NCBI RefSeq assembly: GCF_040436345.1
Contig: NC_133223.1
Coordinates: 20,981,613 to 21,045,612 of the forward strand
Length of the DNA stretch: 64,000 bases
Direction of reading: 5' to 3'
Source of the DNA: Pagrus major
Taxonomy: Eukaryota > Chordata > Actinopteri > Spariformes > Sparidae
The notes under the pieces were generated by a model. It was not told the DNA's origin and did no database searches. It saw only the letters and a list, made by a program, of their open reading frames with translations. Below, in pieces: positions 42,325 to 56,583 of the stretch. The number at the start of each line of letters is the position of its first letter. Position 1 is the stretch's first letter. Position numbers and translations under genes: made by a program.

Positions 42325-43969
42325 GTGAGTGAGTTTTTCTTTGTTCCCGTGTGAACGCGTCTCGTTCCCGTTATCTCCACCCCGCATTTTTCTGGACCGT
42401 TGAAATGGGTTTAGTTCCAGAAGATGAAGCTAATTATGTTCCCAGCCACAGCTCGTGGTCTCTCCATCACCGTAATTGCCTTTGAGGATGAGACACACGG
42501 AGGAGCAGCCTCTATTGTTTTCCCTCTATTGTTTTCAATCGGAACATTTGGTGGCGGGTGCCCGAGCACTTCCGAGAGACTCTCTGTGCAGCAGCAGCCG
42601 TATCAGTGACAGCCAGATGAATCCTTCATGATGTGTGGGGATGAAACATTTATTTTTATGTGTGTGTGTGTGTGTGTGTGGAAAAAGGCTAAACTCTCGG
42701 ATGTGATACGTGCGTGTATAATCGGGTTGGACAGCGTGTAAACACTGGGAGGAGGATTGATTTGCAGTCGCGGAAAATCACGTGCACCCATCCACATCTG
42801 TCCAGCCATCCATCCATCCTGTCTGTCAACAGCACATCTGGATTTTAAACCCCAATAGGAAAAAACAAAACAAAAAAATAAATAAACAAATCCCTCATTC
42901 CTCCTCCTCCTCCTCTTCCTCCTCTTCGGGGCACAGTAACAGCACATGAAACATCTTCATAATTAGTAGTTTTGCTCGAGCAAAGAAGGAGTAATTATAG
43001 GCAGCAAGCCCTGCTGTGCGAACTGTGCAGGCATTTTACTTTTATTGCCTTTGTTGAACATGCAAATGTTGTGTTTGTACCCCGCTCTGAAAATGGCATC
43101 TCAACTTGTGTGTTCTCTCTCACTTCTGCAGTGTAAGATAACATTGTTCATAAAAGGGATCAAAACCAAACCTTTGCAACTGATAACAAAGAGCGTCAGT
43201 GCTCATATGTTTTGGGGACTAATAATGTGTTTGGTAACTGTGAGGTGAGACAGTCAAACCAGCAAAAAAACAGGACTTGCAGATGATTACATACTCCACT
43301 TTGATGTTACAGGAAAGGATGAGAAATACAACCATGAAATACAAGAGCAGGAGACGCAAAGAGCATAAAATTGCGAGTGAGATTACGCTGTTTTTTGGCT
43401 TTACAATTTCAGATTATAATGAACACTTCAGCCGTCTCCACGCATGAAAAATGACCAGCCGAGCCTTTTAGATAAAAGTAAGACTACATCCCTGAGATGG
43501 ATCTCTCGAGGCGTATGCAGTATTTGAAAAGAGGATGCAGAGAAAAAGACGCCATGGGGAAGACGTGTTAGGAAACCATTGTGCAGCTAGTTACTGACTG
43601 TGCTTTTGTTCAGCTGTGTGATGCATTGAAGAGAGACCCACAGAGTATCCTGCTTTGTGGTGCTATTAAGATTTTAATGAGACTCGGCTTCAATTTGTGA
43701 GTCATTCCCTGGGCTGAACTTTAGGAAATGATCAGCTCAGTGAACCTACAATGGAAATAACAGGTCTCTATCATATTTTGACCTTCGTTTATCAAATAAA
43801 ACATGACTTATTTACATTCAAATCAGTGTGCTCAACTGCTGGAAGCTGTGTGTTTGGTGGTCACCCATCAGGGAACTATTACGTGTTGAGTGAGCATGGG
43901 ATGTTATAAAAATGTCATGTCACGATTACCCTGGCCCAAATAATTGCAACGCACAATATTTGTTTTTGA

Positions 43970-43996
43970 GCCATGTTTCTTGATAAGAAACATGGC
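43970..43996. other. Perfect 12-bp hairpin
   Basis: GCCATGTTTCTT and AAGAAACATGGC are exact reverse complements separated by three bases. Function unknown. Confidence 0.6.
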
Positions 43997-45561
43997 AATG
44001 CTGGTCCTGTTTAGCCGGGCGCTGTAGTGTTTATTAGACAGTTTCTAGGCCTCAGATAATATAGTTTCAGGAAGCCGACAGCAAGGAGTACAGTACGTGA
44101 CGGAAGTATGTATTCATGTGGTTAACTTTTATGATGACAGGCTTAGCATTTTGGAAAGACTTGAAAGATGCCGGCTTCCCCTTGTGGCAATAAATACATC
44201 AGGAAATTGGAGGACTGTACGTCAGTGAGCTAGAGTTTCCCTCGTCACTCGTGTGAGGACATTCACGATTATGCCGATAATGGAAATTCCCCCTCGATCA
44301 ATTTCTTCTGAGTGTTTTTTTTATCCCAATCTTCTGTCGTCCCATCCTCAGTCTTGAAATAGCAAAAAAATGTTGTTTTGTTGAACAATCACTTTCATTT
44401 GCGATGACGTCCAAATGGTCCAGCCAGCGATTTTCCACTTTCTCTAATATGCCCAGTGGTATGAAAACTGTAGTTACACCAGTTGACAGGTGTTTTTCTC
44501 ATGCAGTGTGCTCTACTGATGACAGCTCTGGATGTCACATTTAAATCCCAGTGTCGTGTAATGAACGGTTAGGTCCGTGTTCGAGATAGAATAATGAGAG
44601 AGTTAACAGCTCGGAGGGCAGTGAGGGGACAGAAATGTGACAACATACCATGTACTGGGATTTAATCCCACACCTTTTTAAAAAACTGTTTGATTGAGGC
44701 CCCCATATGGTGCTGTGCTGATAGTTATGTAACCATAACCAAGAGCCAGGCAGTCCTCAGACTTAGGACTTCGGCCAAAGGGACAGGCTCTGAGTTGATG
44801 AGAAGTCTGGCCACAAGTCAGAAATTCAGTTTCCTTATTTTACCTTTCTCTGCAATGAGAACAATATCTTAGTTTATTATATGAACTGCTTCAAAATATC
44901 ATTCAACAACATAAACTAACTGGCATGAACAGGAATACTTTCAACCTTGCAAATATTGTTTCAAATGATTGTAAACAATTTTTTTAAAAATGGCCTCACT
45001 ATTCAGTTAATCAGTATTAAGATAGATCTCTTTTAATAGATCTCAGTGTCGAGGCAAGGCTGGGTACCAGTGAGACTTTCATTCATACTATTCATGGATT
45101 GCCTGTGTTCCTACACACTCACTGCGCAGTGCTTTGACGACGGGTTATGTAAGTGCAGTGAACATAAGCGAAAAAAGAGTCAGACTCAAGACTGAGCACC
45201 AAACGTCGACAGGGGCTCCTCTGTCTGATGGAGCAAGTCTGCAACAGGCCCCCATGTTTTTGATGTATATTAAAGAAAAAAGATGGAAGTTATTAGAGCA
45301 ATAAATATTAGGAATGGAGGGAGAAGAGGGAAGGTAGGAGGAGAAATGTAGAGGGGGGGCAGGGTTGTGACTTATGGAAAGTGGGGGGTGAGATGAATGC
45401 AAACAAAAAAACAAAATGGGAGAAATAGACTTGAAGGTGAATGACCAGGGTGGAGGATAAAAAATGAAAGCGTGAGTGTGAAAGAAGAAGGGAGGGAAAG
45501 GGTAAAGTCGATCTTAATCCCATTAATACACACTACTGTCCTTCCCACTGGCGTATTACAT

Positions 45562-45569
45562 GCACACAC

Positions 45570-45616
<47 letters not shown>
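45562..45616. repeat. (CA)n microsatellite
   Basis: CA dinucleotides for about 54 bases with one AC slip. Confidence 0.95.
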
Positions 45617-45618
<2 letters not shown>

Positions 45619-48529
45619 GTTCAAAGGACTGGTCAGATATATGTTTGTGTGCTGCTCTCCTGACATCCATTTAATGATTTTAGCACTCTGCACACTGAAT
45701 GTATGGCGGTCAGGACGGTGTCAGTGTAATGAGGACAGCATCAGGTTGAAAGCGAGCTGTTTCAACCAGATCTGACTCACACTGGTAAGAGCCCTCCGGC
45801 AATGTGGCGCGAGTGTGTGTGTGTTTGCTTGGCCGTAATGTTGGCTTGTAGCTGAAAGAGTCTCCATACCGTGTAAGCGGACACATCTGCAGCATCTGTC
45901 AGCGTTTATGTCGTAGATGCAAACAATGTCTGAAAAATGTGTGTTTGTAGATGTGTGTGTGTATGTGTTGTCTGTAAAGCATGCATGTCAAGTGGGACTT
46001 AACATTTTCATTGGTCGTACTGATGCGCCTCATGTTCAGCAGGTCAAATTAGAAAAACAGACGCCAACTGGGTGTGTAGACAGTTGCCTTTGAACAAATA
46101 CTAGCCTATGATCGTATTTTCTGTAGATTATTTTGTAAACTTTTATATCCTTTATTGGTTTTTCTAATCCCTCAGTGATGTTTGAGGTTGATTTGTTTGT
46201 TTTAGTGTCTTTGCACTTTAAATATCACCTTTTTTTTGTTTAAGTGAGGTTATTGCAATTTCTTGTTGCATGTGCTGTGATTTAAATGAAGAAAAACATT
46301 TATTTGCACTTTTATTCCTGTTTACAGTCATTTACATAATGTGTGAAGAAATCAAATTAAAATGTGTTACTGGGTGCACCTAAATTATGTATGTGGAATG
46401 AAAAAGTTGTAGTCCAATGTAAAAAGTCAAGTATGAGACTTGGAATGGGAAATACTAGATTGTCCTCATGAGAACTGTGACCAATATTTGACTTAAATCT
46501 GGTCAAGGAATCATTGAAGCCATTGGAGATTCCCCATTTATAATCTATACAAATACTGTAGTACAGTCCAGCAGCATTAAACACCTTAAACAAATCGGCC
46601 ACAGGCATGTTTGTGCGACCGAGAGAGACAGGAAGGTCTCATTTCGACGTCATGTTATAATCCGCTCATGTATGGCTAATAAAATAGAGCCTGTTTAAAC
46701 AAAAGATCAGTATATTTCTCTCACTACTAATGTTTACACTATGAATGACACGTCATGCTTAAGGAGGGAAAAGTAAGAAGAACATTTTGGCTTTCTGTCT
46801 CCTTTCACTGCTCGCTGAAAGCAGAAACAGCTCATTAAAAGAAACATAAAAATAAATATGTTGGAAATGAAGCCGTAATGGTTTCTGAGAGCAGTGGCAA
46901 ATGGTTTTCTGTCGTTCGAAAAATTGTGTATTCATCTGTGCGTCAAATAGATTGACCTCAGTTACCTGAATAAAAAATGAGCGTGTGCATAAGTGCTCTA
47001 AAAGTTTCATTTTGATGTACAGTTCTGAAGAGCCACTATCGACTAACTGGGGACATTTGGAGAGGGACAATGCAAGTGTCAGAAGACAAATTTACCATGG
47101 TGGCTTAAAGGAGGGTCTAGTTTTCAGCAAGAGAGAGAAGGAGAGAAAGAGCAAAGTGTTTGAAAGCAGCAGTGAGATAAATGATGCTGGACAGAGAGAC
47201 GGTGAAAGACAGAGAATGAGCTGTAATCTGATGAAAGCCTCTTTACTCCCCTGTCACCTCACCTTCAGGCCACAAGCAATGACCAAGGCTTAGAGAGGGA
47301 TCAATGCTGAGGCCACCAACACACTGGCACACATACATCCTTCACATTGCTTCACTTAAGTGCAACGAGGCTGGTACACATGCAACAACAAGATACACCT
47401 GAGATCACTGCACGGCAAAGCAGGTTATGCTCACTTCCATGTCATAGCAGTTTTATTAGATGGATGAATAGATGCGAGAATGATTGGCTAGAGATGAGCT
47501 GAGGACGTCTAGAATAGTCTCTGGATATACTTTTCTCTCTCAGCGGTTTGTTTTTGTGTTTTTGTCCGTGTGTGTGTGGGCGGGTGTGTGAGGGGTCTAT
47601 GGGTCACAGAGACGTCTCAATAGACTCACAGCTCAAAGGGAGAGAGCGAGCGTGTGAGGAGAAAGTTAACAGCTCCCATACAAATCACCCTCCTGCTTTT
47701 AAACCTAATGACCCAAGCAACCAAATGACCCAGGCCGATGCTGCTTCACTATGAGCGTCCTGATGTGTCATTTTACAAATACAAAAAAGGGGAAATGAAA
47801 TGCGAGAGAGAACTTAAAGAGCTTATCTTGATGGAGATGATAAGAAATTATGAACTCAAGCCTGTGGGTGTTGAAAGGCATTTAAACTGTTTAAAATGTG
47901 ACTAAACTTGTTTTTGTTAAAAGCTCAGTTTCACACTGAAAAGCCCTTGAATGCTTGTCTCTAAACAACACAGATATGGAGAAATGTGCTGTCAACATTT
48001 CATGCATTTGCTTATCTACTAATAGCTTTAGGTATTAATGGAACTGTATTTTGTTGAGAATACATTTTGTTGTTGGAAGTGTACGTTCTGAAATTTGTAT
48101 TCATCCTGTAACCGAGCACCGCAGAGTGTAAGATGTGATCAGGACAAAAAAGAAACTTCAAAAAGAAGGAAATGGGCAGAAAGGAAATTGGTTTGGAAAA
48201 AGCAATCAGGAAACAAACTCTTGAAACACAATTACAGTAAGATAAGGATGCAGTGATGAATGAATAGAGTCTTTACTGGGTATAAAAACATCAACATTAA
48301 ATATCTGTAAAAATGACCATTAACTGTTGAGTTACACTGTTTCTGCAGTTCATATATTTGCTGTACCAGCAGCTTTTTATAGTGTACAGTAGTGTAGTTT
48401 CAGCTTTGCAGTCAATTAATCAAAAATACAACTGTGGAGGCATTTCCAATGAAAAACAAGGCCATCTACGCCTTTCCGGTTACTATGCCAACTGAATAAG
48501 GAGCTAGTTCAGTGTAACTGCACATTCAG

Positions 48530-48720
48530 GCCTGCAACAAACGATTTTCTTCGTTTTCATGAATTTGTAAATGAACAAATTTATCATTTAATCTATAAGA
48601 TGTCAGTTTTGTGTATAACATACATTTCAAAGGAGCCCCAAATGTGCAGTTCACAACGTTATAAATCAAAGAAAAGCAGCAAATATTCACATTTGAAAAG
48701 ACGGATACACCGATTCATAA
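48530..48720. mobile_element. hAT-like fish repeat fragment
   Basis: CAGGCCTGCAACAAACGATT then AAAGAAAAGCAGCAAATATTC match the family ending in GTTGCAGCCCT seen at 14035-14705. Confidence 0.6.
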
Positions 48721-49194
48721 GCAGCTTGAATGATTTCAAAGCTCCGTGTAAGCACTTTAAATGCCAAACATGTTGAAACCATTGTAGGTAGCATTGCTGT
48801 ACATTACTGTACACTGTCACACCTATCATCACAGTGAGTTACATCCTACTGTGTATAACAAAGGTCACCAGAGCACAGGTGCTGTTATGGTCTTAAAACG
48901 CTGCACTCACGGTGCTCTTTATTGTCACATCCACTGCCAAGCTCATTACTGTAATATGACAGTTCTTCTCTTAGATAAAATGGTAGAACTGGGATGCTTT
49001 TATGTTACATCTCAATGGACTGTTGAATAACCGTAACTGCAGTGTGAATTAATCACTGCAGATGCATGAGAACAGATGCTAGATAGAGCTGTTTTTTTCT
49101 ATATGTCTGATGTCAGATCTGTCTTGAATCCAAAGCAGATTCAAACTCTTTAAGTCTCTCTCTGCTTCCCCAACAACACCCTCCTATCACAACA

Positions 49195-49198
49195 TACA

Positions 49199-49236
<38 letters not shown>
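49195..49236. repeat. (CA)n microsatellite with CGCG interruption
   Basis: CA repeat broken once by CGCGCG. Confidence 0.92.
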
Positions 49237-49590
49237 GTAGTAGTCTCCCCAGTGACAGATGGGCTCGATGGAAACACAGTCATCCTGTTAGTAACCATGA
49301 CATCAGCAACACTGTTACTCACCGTCACATGCAAACTCTTCCTCGCTGAGTCTCTAAACTGGAAACGGAACAGAAGAGCGAAGGTGCCGACAGATCGTTC
49401 CCAGGACAAGACAATCACTTTCTGTTTGTTCAGAATCAAGATCCTAAATGGGATACGAGTCTGTGGCTTACAGTAGGCATAGAACGAGTTTGTAAATGGT
49501 CTGACAGAAGGACAAAAGCTAAACTGACAGCAAGGAAGTGTGATCAACAGTATAGCTCATCTCTATAAATATAAAAATGATGAGTCAGAC

Positions 49591-49617
49591 AATGCAAAGA
49601 CTTCCAGTCTTTGCATT
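49591..49617. other. Perfect 11-bp hairpin
   Basis: AATGCAAAGAC and GTCTTTGCATT are exact reverse complements around a TTCCA loop. ATGCAAA is also an octamer-like word. Function unknown. Confidence 0.5.
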
Positions 49618-52600
49618 ACACATCAGCTACCCATCAGCACTGACTCTGCTTCCTGACATTAATTAACAACTTTTCTGGTTGAGTAATGCCACATGCATTA
49701 GCATGAGAATGAGCAATGTTCAGTGATCAGTTCGTAAAGCGTTTGGGGGTTGGGGTGTGGATCTACAGCCCAGTGTCACAACAATATGTTGGCAGATAAT
49801 GTTTTTGCAAACCGCTGTCATAGGCTTCATACCATACTGACATTTCGACAACATATGTTGTGTTCACATTAGGCTGCCAAGCCAGTGACTGCAGTTCAAG
49901 ACAGTGTTTCAAGATTTGTTAGTTTGAAAGTGATGGATATTTTTAATGAGACCTCAGGACAAGTCCAGCCACGTTAGTGGTGACCAAAACACATATTTTA
50001 AGCCAAAACATGATGTTTTCCTAACCCTGACTATTGTGCTAGATAAAAAGTTAGAGTTCTTACAGATCATCCTCACAGTAACATAATCATCTGAACCTAT
50101 TATTATGGCAATTTCATCCAACAGTTGAGATGTGTCGGTCAAAAACCAGAAAAGTAAACTTAATGGTGGTGCTATAGGAAACGTTAGGGGATCACTAAAG
50201 TCTCTGTTGAATGACTATGTATCATAAGTGTTGTCTTTTTCTGAACCAACCAGACTTCAAAATATCGAGATATATATAGTGTATTGCGATGTGATATATA
50301 TACACAATATGTGTACTGTGATATTGCACAGCCTGAGACCAAAGCAGTTGATCAACACTACTAGCAAACACAATTTGACTTCTGTAAAATCATGCAAGAT
50401 CAAAGGAGAAAAGGTTGCTCTCTCTACTTTCAAGTGATCCTATCTGTCTTGTTAACTTCACCAGGGGAAAACACCTGATATCTCAGTAATAGCTTTAGTG
50501 GTATTAGTAAGGGTTACTTCTGAACCCTTTCACCTTACATTAACCAGGCTAAGTCTCTATCCTGCTTTTACCCCACTGAACTATAACCCAGTGAACTCTA
50601 CTCTCTCTCACCACAGTTTCTGTTGTACTGTATCTTCACACAAGAATTATGACATTGGTTACAGCCATGATCTAATATTCTTTCTAATAATATGATCAGC
50701 TAAGTACACTTAGGTGCATTTAAAAATCAATATCACCACTTCATACCAGAATTAGGAGAGACAACTGTCCAGTTAAGCCCTCATAGAGTATGAAATATAA
50801 AAGTCATATGTATATGTAGCCACACTTACTTCTTGAGGTCATGTAATAGTTTTGGTTTTATAAGATATCCAAGATTTCAGCCTCCACTTGAGTAGCGGAG
50901 AAGTTTCTTTGAGTTGCTCATAGCATGGAAAACTACATCTAAAAAATTTAGGAACAACAACACTTGTCAGAAACAAGCTGTTCCTATTTCTCTGGATAAT
51001 CCACAGTACATGCTGTCGAGAGTGTTCTGGGCACTGTTTCTTCAGTAGAAGGTAGTTCCAATGAAAACTGTTCAGAGCGAGGTCTGTTTGTTAGCCAGAG
51101 TAATGAGACCAATGTTCCTGGAAAGGCACTTTGCTGTTGACAATTTCATTCACAGTCGTTGTATTGTCGTGGACGCAGAAATCATTGAAACAAAAGCTCT
51201 CAAAACCTGAAAAAATGAAACCAAGGCAAGACAATTTTGTGTGTAGCACATTTCATACATCAAGGAAATACAGCAGGTGAAAGATTTAGTACTCTAAGGT
51301 CCCTAGAACAAAACAACAAGTTAGAGAAACCCAGGAGATTCTACCGTGATGATTTTGTAAAGCTGATACACATAATCCTCTGACAAAGAATAATGTGTCA
51401 TTCCTCTGACTGAACCAAACCTCAGCCTTCAGGGCTTTCACTTACCAACACTTCTGTTGTTTTGTCATGTTTCCTTGGCACAGGACTGGAGGTTGACTTG
51501 AGTTTGGTTTTTGTTGAGGATGACTCCTCACCTTGCAAATGTTGAAAAGGCAGGAAGCTGACCTCAGACTGCCAGGAGACAAAAACTTTCTTCTTTTGAT
51601 TTCTTTTTTTTTTTTCATCATAAAGTCAAACTCACTGTCTGGATTCATTTTTTACTTTGTTGTTCCCTGCAAACGCACTTCAGAAAAGAGGACGTGCTTC
51701 ACAGACCTGCAGAGACTTTCTCATTATGTGATTTCTCTTTCTGTGTGTTTTGAGTCGTCCTGTTTTTCCTGCTGATTTCTCTCTGTTTCTTTTCTTTCTT
51801 TTCCTTCTGGCTTTTTGTCTGTCTTTCTCCTTCTCCCTCTTCCTCTCCGTCCAACCCTTCCAATCCCCACCCAGGAGACCAGTGTGTCCTCGTTCTGGTG
51901 ATGCTCTGTCGCCACCACTCAGCGTGGGGCCTCTGAAATATTCATGCTGACACACATACACAAACACACACCTAGAGACACACACACACAGGCACAAAAC
52001 ATTTTCAAACCCTTCATCTCCTTTTTTCTCCCTGTCAGTTTGCACATATCAATAGAAGATTAGAAAATATAATTTCTCTCGCAGCATGTTTGGGTAGGAA
52101 AAGCCTTACACGTGCAAACACACACACACACTTCACAGCTAAGGCGGAGAAGACTTCACTCCTCTTCACGTTCCTCTGAATTTTTGCATAATACAGTTTG
52201 ATGTTTACTTCTAATTTTCTCGGTTTGTCTTTGAAATTATGTGTGCAAGTGCGTTTATATATGACATTCAAGGACAGCAGCATGTTCCATGTCAGCTATT
52301 TATATCATTTGCTACAATAGATAAAGATCAAAGATCCAAAGATCACAGATCTGTAAAAGTCGGCACACTCACAGAGGTGAAGGTAGAGCCACACTGTGAA
52401 TGGCAAATGCATTTTCGAGGCCAGAACCGGCATACAGCAGATCAAATCAAAAAAGCCTTATTACAGCGCCAGCAGTGTTCAGATTTGATCTGTGACCTCA
52501 GACTGTCTACTCATCTGGAGGAGAGAGGAACAGAAGCAAAACTCCAGCAGAGAGCACATCAACACGCAGAAAGGTTATTACACTGCCAGCGGTTTTGATA

Positions 52601-53015
52601 TGTAACCTAACATTATTGGCCTGTCGGGCTGACACAGGCATGCAAGCAAGGATATGGCTGAGCAAATCATCGTGTGAACTGTGATTTGTGTCAGAGGCGC
52701 TGCGCTGTGATTCAGTGCTCCATGTTTGTCAGGAGGGAGGAAAAGCGAGCTTGTGAAACAGCATTTAGATGTTGGGTTCACTGCTGAGTTTACATACTCA
52801 AGCTCTCGAGTGGAGCTGACGGAATATGAAATCTTTCAGGTTATTTGTTGCAGTGGGAACACTGTGACCTGTGTTTAAACTAGGGCCGAACTTCATCGAA
52901 ATATTATGGAAAAGCAAAATGGCAAGGTGCAATATCCAAATTGCTGGAGCTGCAATTTTTTGACAAAGGTGAAATCTGTCACAGCATACAGCATTATATA
53001 TGAAGCAATGCGGTC

Positions 53016-53415
53016 AACATGTTCTCACTCCCAACCCGTCAAATATGGCAACTTGGTCAATGGTCTTGAGCTTGAAAATATGATGCTCTGCCTACCTCAA
53101 TAATAATACATAAGATACAACATCCAGTCAGACTTTCAAAATAAAGCTTGCTGACGAACAGTTCAAATATTATTACATACTATGAGTTTGGTTAGGTTTA
53201 GGGAAAGATTATACATTGGGTTAAAACGCGACATAAATCAATCTTGACTCTTGGTCACACATGGTATTTGAATCCTGGAAGGTCCAGTGTATGGCCCATC
53301 CAGCCACCCTCCAACTCAGACTTTTCTCGCTCTTTATACTACTGCACTTGAAAGGTAACTACAGCATCAGTCTTGCTGCTGACCAGGCTGCGGCATTTGA
53401 TTTGCTGGGAGTGAG
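53016..53415. mobile_element. Inner element 1 with TTCTCACTCCCAA ends
   Basis: The left end is TGTTCTCACTCCCAAC and the right end is GCTGGGAGTGAGAATGG, inverted repeats. GGTTAGGTTTAGGGAAAG lies inside. It is related to 34245-34680. Confidence 0.6.
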
Positions 53416-53431
53416 AATGGGCTGATAAGGT

Positions 53432-53825
53432 GTAGGCTTGGGTTGATAACAGGTATTGTGGAATATTGCTGCGGCATTTGCCACCATATGCAATATTTTT
53501 CACAATATCGACCAGCGGTCATTCTGAAAAGAAAATGCACAGAGAGCTGTCATTGCGGCAGAAGCAACACTCATTGATATTGTTTCTTTGCCAATGTGGC
53601 AATACTTCGGTTTTTAAAGTGGGAGTAAATGCCGAGCTAAGGGTTTTCAATGCAGCTCCATGTCGTCTTTGCCGTAAGAAACTGTTGCCTTAACAGGGCA
53701 ACGTCGCCTCACCTCAGAGTCCATCACCCAGTGCAGTTCGAGAACGAGCGATGATGATATCGTCTATCATGATATTTGAGTGGGACAATATTGTAATATA
53801 AAATTTTGGATATCACCCAAGCCTA
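53432..53825 (+). mobile_element. Inner element 2, hAT-like with BED zinc-finger remnant
   Basis: The ends TAGGCTTGGGTTGATA and TATCACCCAAGCCTA are inverted repeats. A broken frame inside (about 53530-53700) reads WQYFGF, then VFNAAPCRLCRKKLLP. This resembles the first half of a BED zinc finger from a hAT transposase. Frame breaks show it is dead. Confidence 0.6.
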
Positions 53826-56545
53826 ATGTGCTAAAGAGATGCTGCAGCCTATAAATCCTTAAAGGAACATGCATATTTGGTACAGAGCCCCAACAAAAAT
53901 CACATCATCAGTTCATTTTTTTTTCAGTGAAAATTATTCTACCATTCTCACTAAAATTGTGACTCAGATTGCAATCTGATAAGCTGTCAAAAATAATCAC
54001 AATATGATTTTTTACATTTTTCATCATTAATGCAACGTTATGCAAAACGTTTTTTTTGCATAACCCTAGTTGCTACAATATAGTTATTTGGATCTTCCTT
54101 ATTTTAAAGTACAAAAAAAAAGACATGTACAGGGAGAGAAGTGCCTTTACATGTGCAAACTTCAGAGCCCATTCTATGAATGTGTAAGTACTGTGCACTG
54201 TAATGATCAGATCCATAATTCACTTTCTGTGTGCCACAGTGAAGCAAATAATGTTTTCGCACCAAGCAGCGACCCTTCAGTGGATTTTTGCTGTCTATCA
54301 AGAAGAAAAACCAACAGTACTACATAGCTCCTCTTCTCTCCTGTGTTAATATTAATTTACAGTGTGATGTCTTCCACTGTGTGATTTTGAAGCAGTCCCA
54401 CGATGATTACCGATGCTTTTGAAATTGGTAGTTGGCATCAATCACAGATGCAAAAATGAGCGCACGGCACATCTGAGACAAACTCTCACCTTGGGAGAGA
54501 GCTGCAGATATTTCATAAATGAAAAAAGTGCGAATTTATACAGTTAAGTGTGAAAGTGAAGATATTCCACTGCTCTACATATGGCTTTAATCTTTTTGCT
54601 AACCAAAAACCTCCCTGTTGGTTAGTGTAGACTTTATATTTTGATCCATCAAAGCCCACAACTCTGGGCTTTTGGGCAGTGGTTGCCATCGAATGTATGA
54701 CTAGATCTTCAGTTTATTCCTGGGTAGTTGCATCGTCTGTGTCTCACTCTCACTCCATTGCACTCACAAAAATGCTTAAACATCAGGGATGGGGCTGTTT
54801 TTGGCCATAATACACTGAGTACACTCTGTTCACTCTGATGTGTTGGTGAATTATAAAGAGGCACTAGCTGAATAGGGTCAAAGGTCAGGGCCGTCTGCTG
54901 CCAGGGGCCTCTAAGAGACCATCACGGATTGGCTCTTAACATGCACATTCCCATGGAGACGAGCCCATCTGCAGGGTCCTTGTAACGCTGCTGGTTGTTG
55001 TAGCAACAGACTGAACGTGACATCATTGCATAATATGTAGTTTTTTTCCCTCGTCCTTGTTCTGACCTTATTGGTTGCCTGTTTTTTAATATGTTGACCA
55101 ACTGCGGATGTAGCACTGAGCAGAGGTCAGGTCACCACAGAGTGTGAATTGACAAATATTTCACACTTTAAAGTGGACAGTCAGATTAAATAGTCATGCA
55201 GTGTAAACCAAGGGTTATTAGTATTGGTAAACAAGCTGCAGCTTCATTTACCATTCATGAATTATTTGTATCTTTTGGATGCAAGGGACATACTAAAAAG
55301 AATGGGGAAACAAAACAAAAAAAGAAAGAAATTGCAGTATATTATAATCTCATGCAGACATTTTTCAACACCTGGCTAATCACAGCACAGCTAACAGTTA
55401 AAAATACCATAATGCCCCGAGAAGAACAAAGAAGTCCTTCATCACTCGGGATGTCTTGATTGATATTTATTGTAAAAAAGAGAAAGAAAAAAGAAAATGA
55501 AGGCAGCTTTAGAGACCGAATCCTTTGTGCACATTTTCACTTCATCATTATTCTTTTTGGCAGTGCGGTAGCGTCCCTTGTCACGCGTTCTCAGTTGGAT
55601 CCATCTCCTGAGTCAGGTGCCTGTGGTGTAGCAAAGCTGCAGTCTTCACAATCTGTTTCACCACTGGAGTCTGTCGTTCCGAGACGAGCAATTATGAACT
55701 GGGATTCCTCCAATTGCTTTTCAGGGTTTTGACAAACTCTGCGAGGAATGTAAAGGAATGCAATTTTTATGTGACATCGCAGATCTGGATTCAGGTGCAT
55801 ATCCAAGATTTATTTTAAAGATTTGTTTATGTTCAGCTATTTTCCTCTGTGCAGCGGCACTGAACAGCATTTGTATCCCTCACTGTAGTTTAATATTGAT
55901 CAAGAAGCAGATTAAACATTCCTAAACATTTTGTTTTTTTTTAAATTGTGCAGCTTTGAAAGAGGTATACACTCTTACAATACTTTCTAGTTTCTAATTT
56001 GTGCTTTATAAAGTTGCTTCCAGAGGCTTTCCCTTAACTTATATCTCTCTAACCATTTAGTTTTAAAGGCATACTATGCTGGATTAAAAAAATGGCACCT
56101 CTTCTCCAGTTCTACAGGTGAGACAGACAAAAAGAGGTGGTGGTCAAGTGAACTGAGAGTGAATGAAGAGAAGGCGCGGCATTAGCGAAAACAAAGCAGT
56201 GAGTCAGAGAAATAAATAATTTTTTTGATTGTTTCATAAACACTCAACAGCCAAAATGCAGGCTTTGTCATGTTTGCTGTTTGCCTCTCTGCTCTACTCG
56301 TGTATGTGTGTGTGTAGCTCACTCTGCCCCGCCTTCTGTCAAACAGTCACACAAACCTGCAGCTCTTTAGGACGGCTCCAGAGCAGCGATTTAACCTGGT
56401 TGCTACGTTTTTATAGCGGTCCCCCTTCATCCTGCTATTAGCTAGAGGCTACACACCCACTGGCTAAAGGTAGACACCTAGAAACGTTCCGAAAAATGCT
56501 AAGAGAATAAGGAACTGCAGGCAGAGGGCAAGGTCTCCACAGATG

Positions 56546-56583
<38 letters not shown>
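56546..56583. repeat. (CAGA)n microsatellite
   Basis: About nine CAGA units, the first one with an AAAC variant. Confidence 0.92.

Larger units (their letters stand above)
52880..54070. mobile_element. Outer fish transposon split by two inner elements
   Basis: The left part (52880-53015: CTAGGGCCGAACTTC, CAATATCCAAATTGC, CACAGCATACAGCAT) and the right part (53830-54070: TTTGGTACAGAGCCCCAACA, ending GCATAACCCTAG) together match the single copy at 60570-60870. The 0.8 kb between them belongs to two other elements. Confidence 0.6.

Noticed and set aside
41821..42380. Polyglutamate and polylysine frames around 42110-42170
   Set aside because: They are translations of the (CTT)n repeat on the reverse strand, with no other protein-like sequence.
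51680..52045. Lys/Arg-rich minus-strand frame
   Set aside because: Purine-rich low-complexity DNA ending in a CA repeat; no conserved motif and no splice partners.
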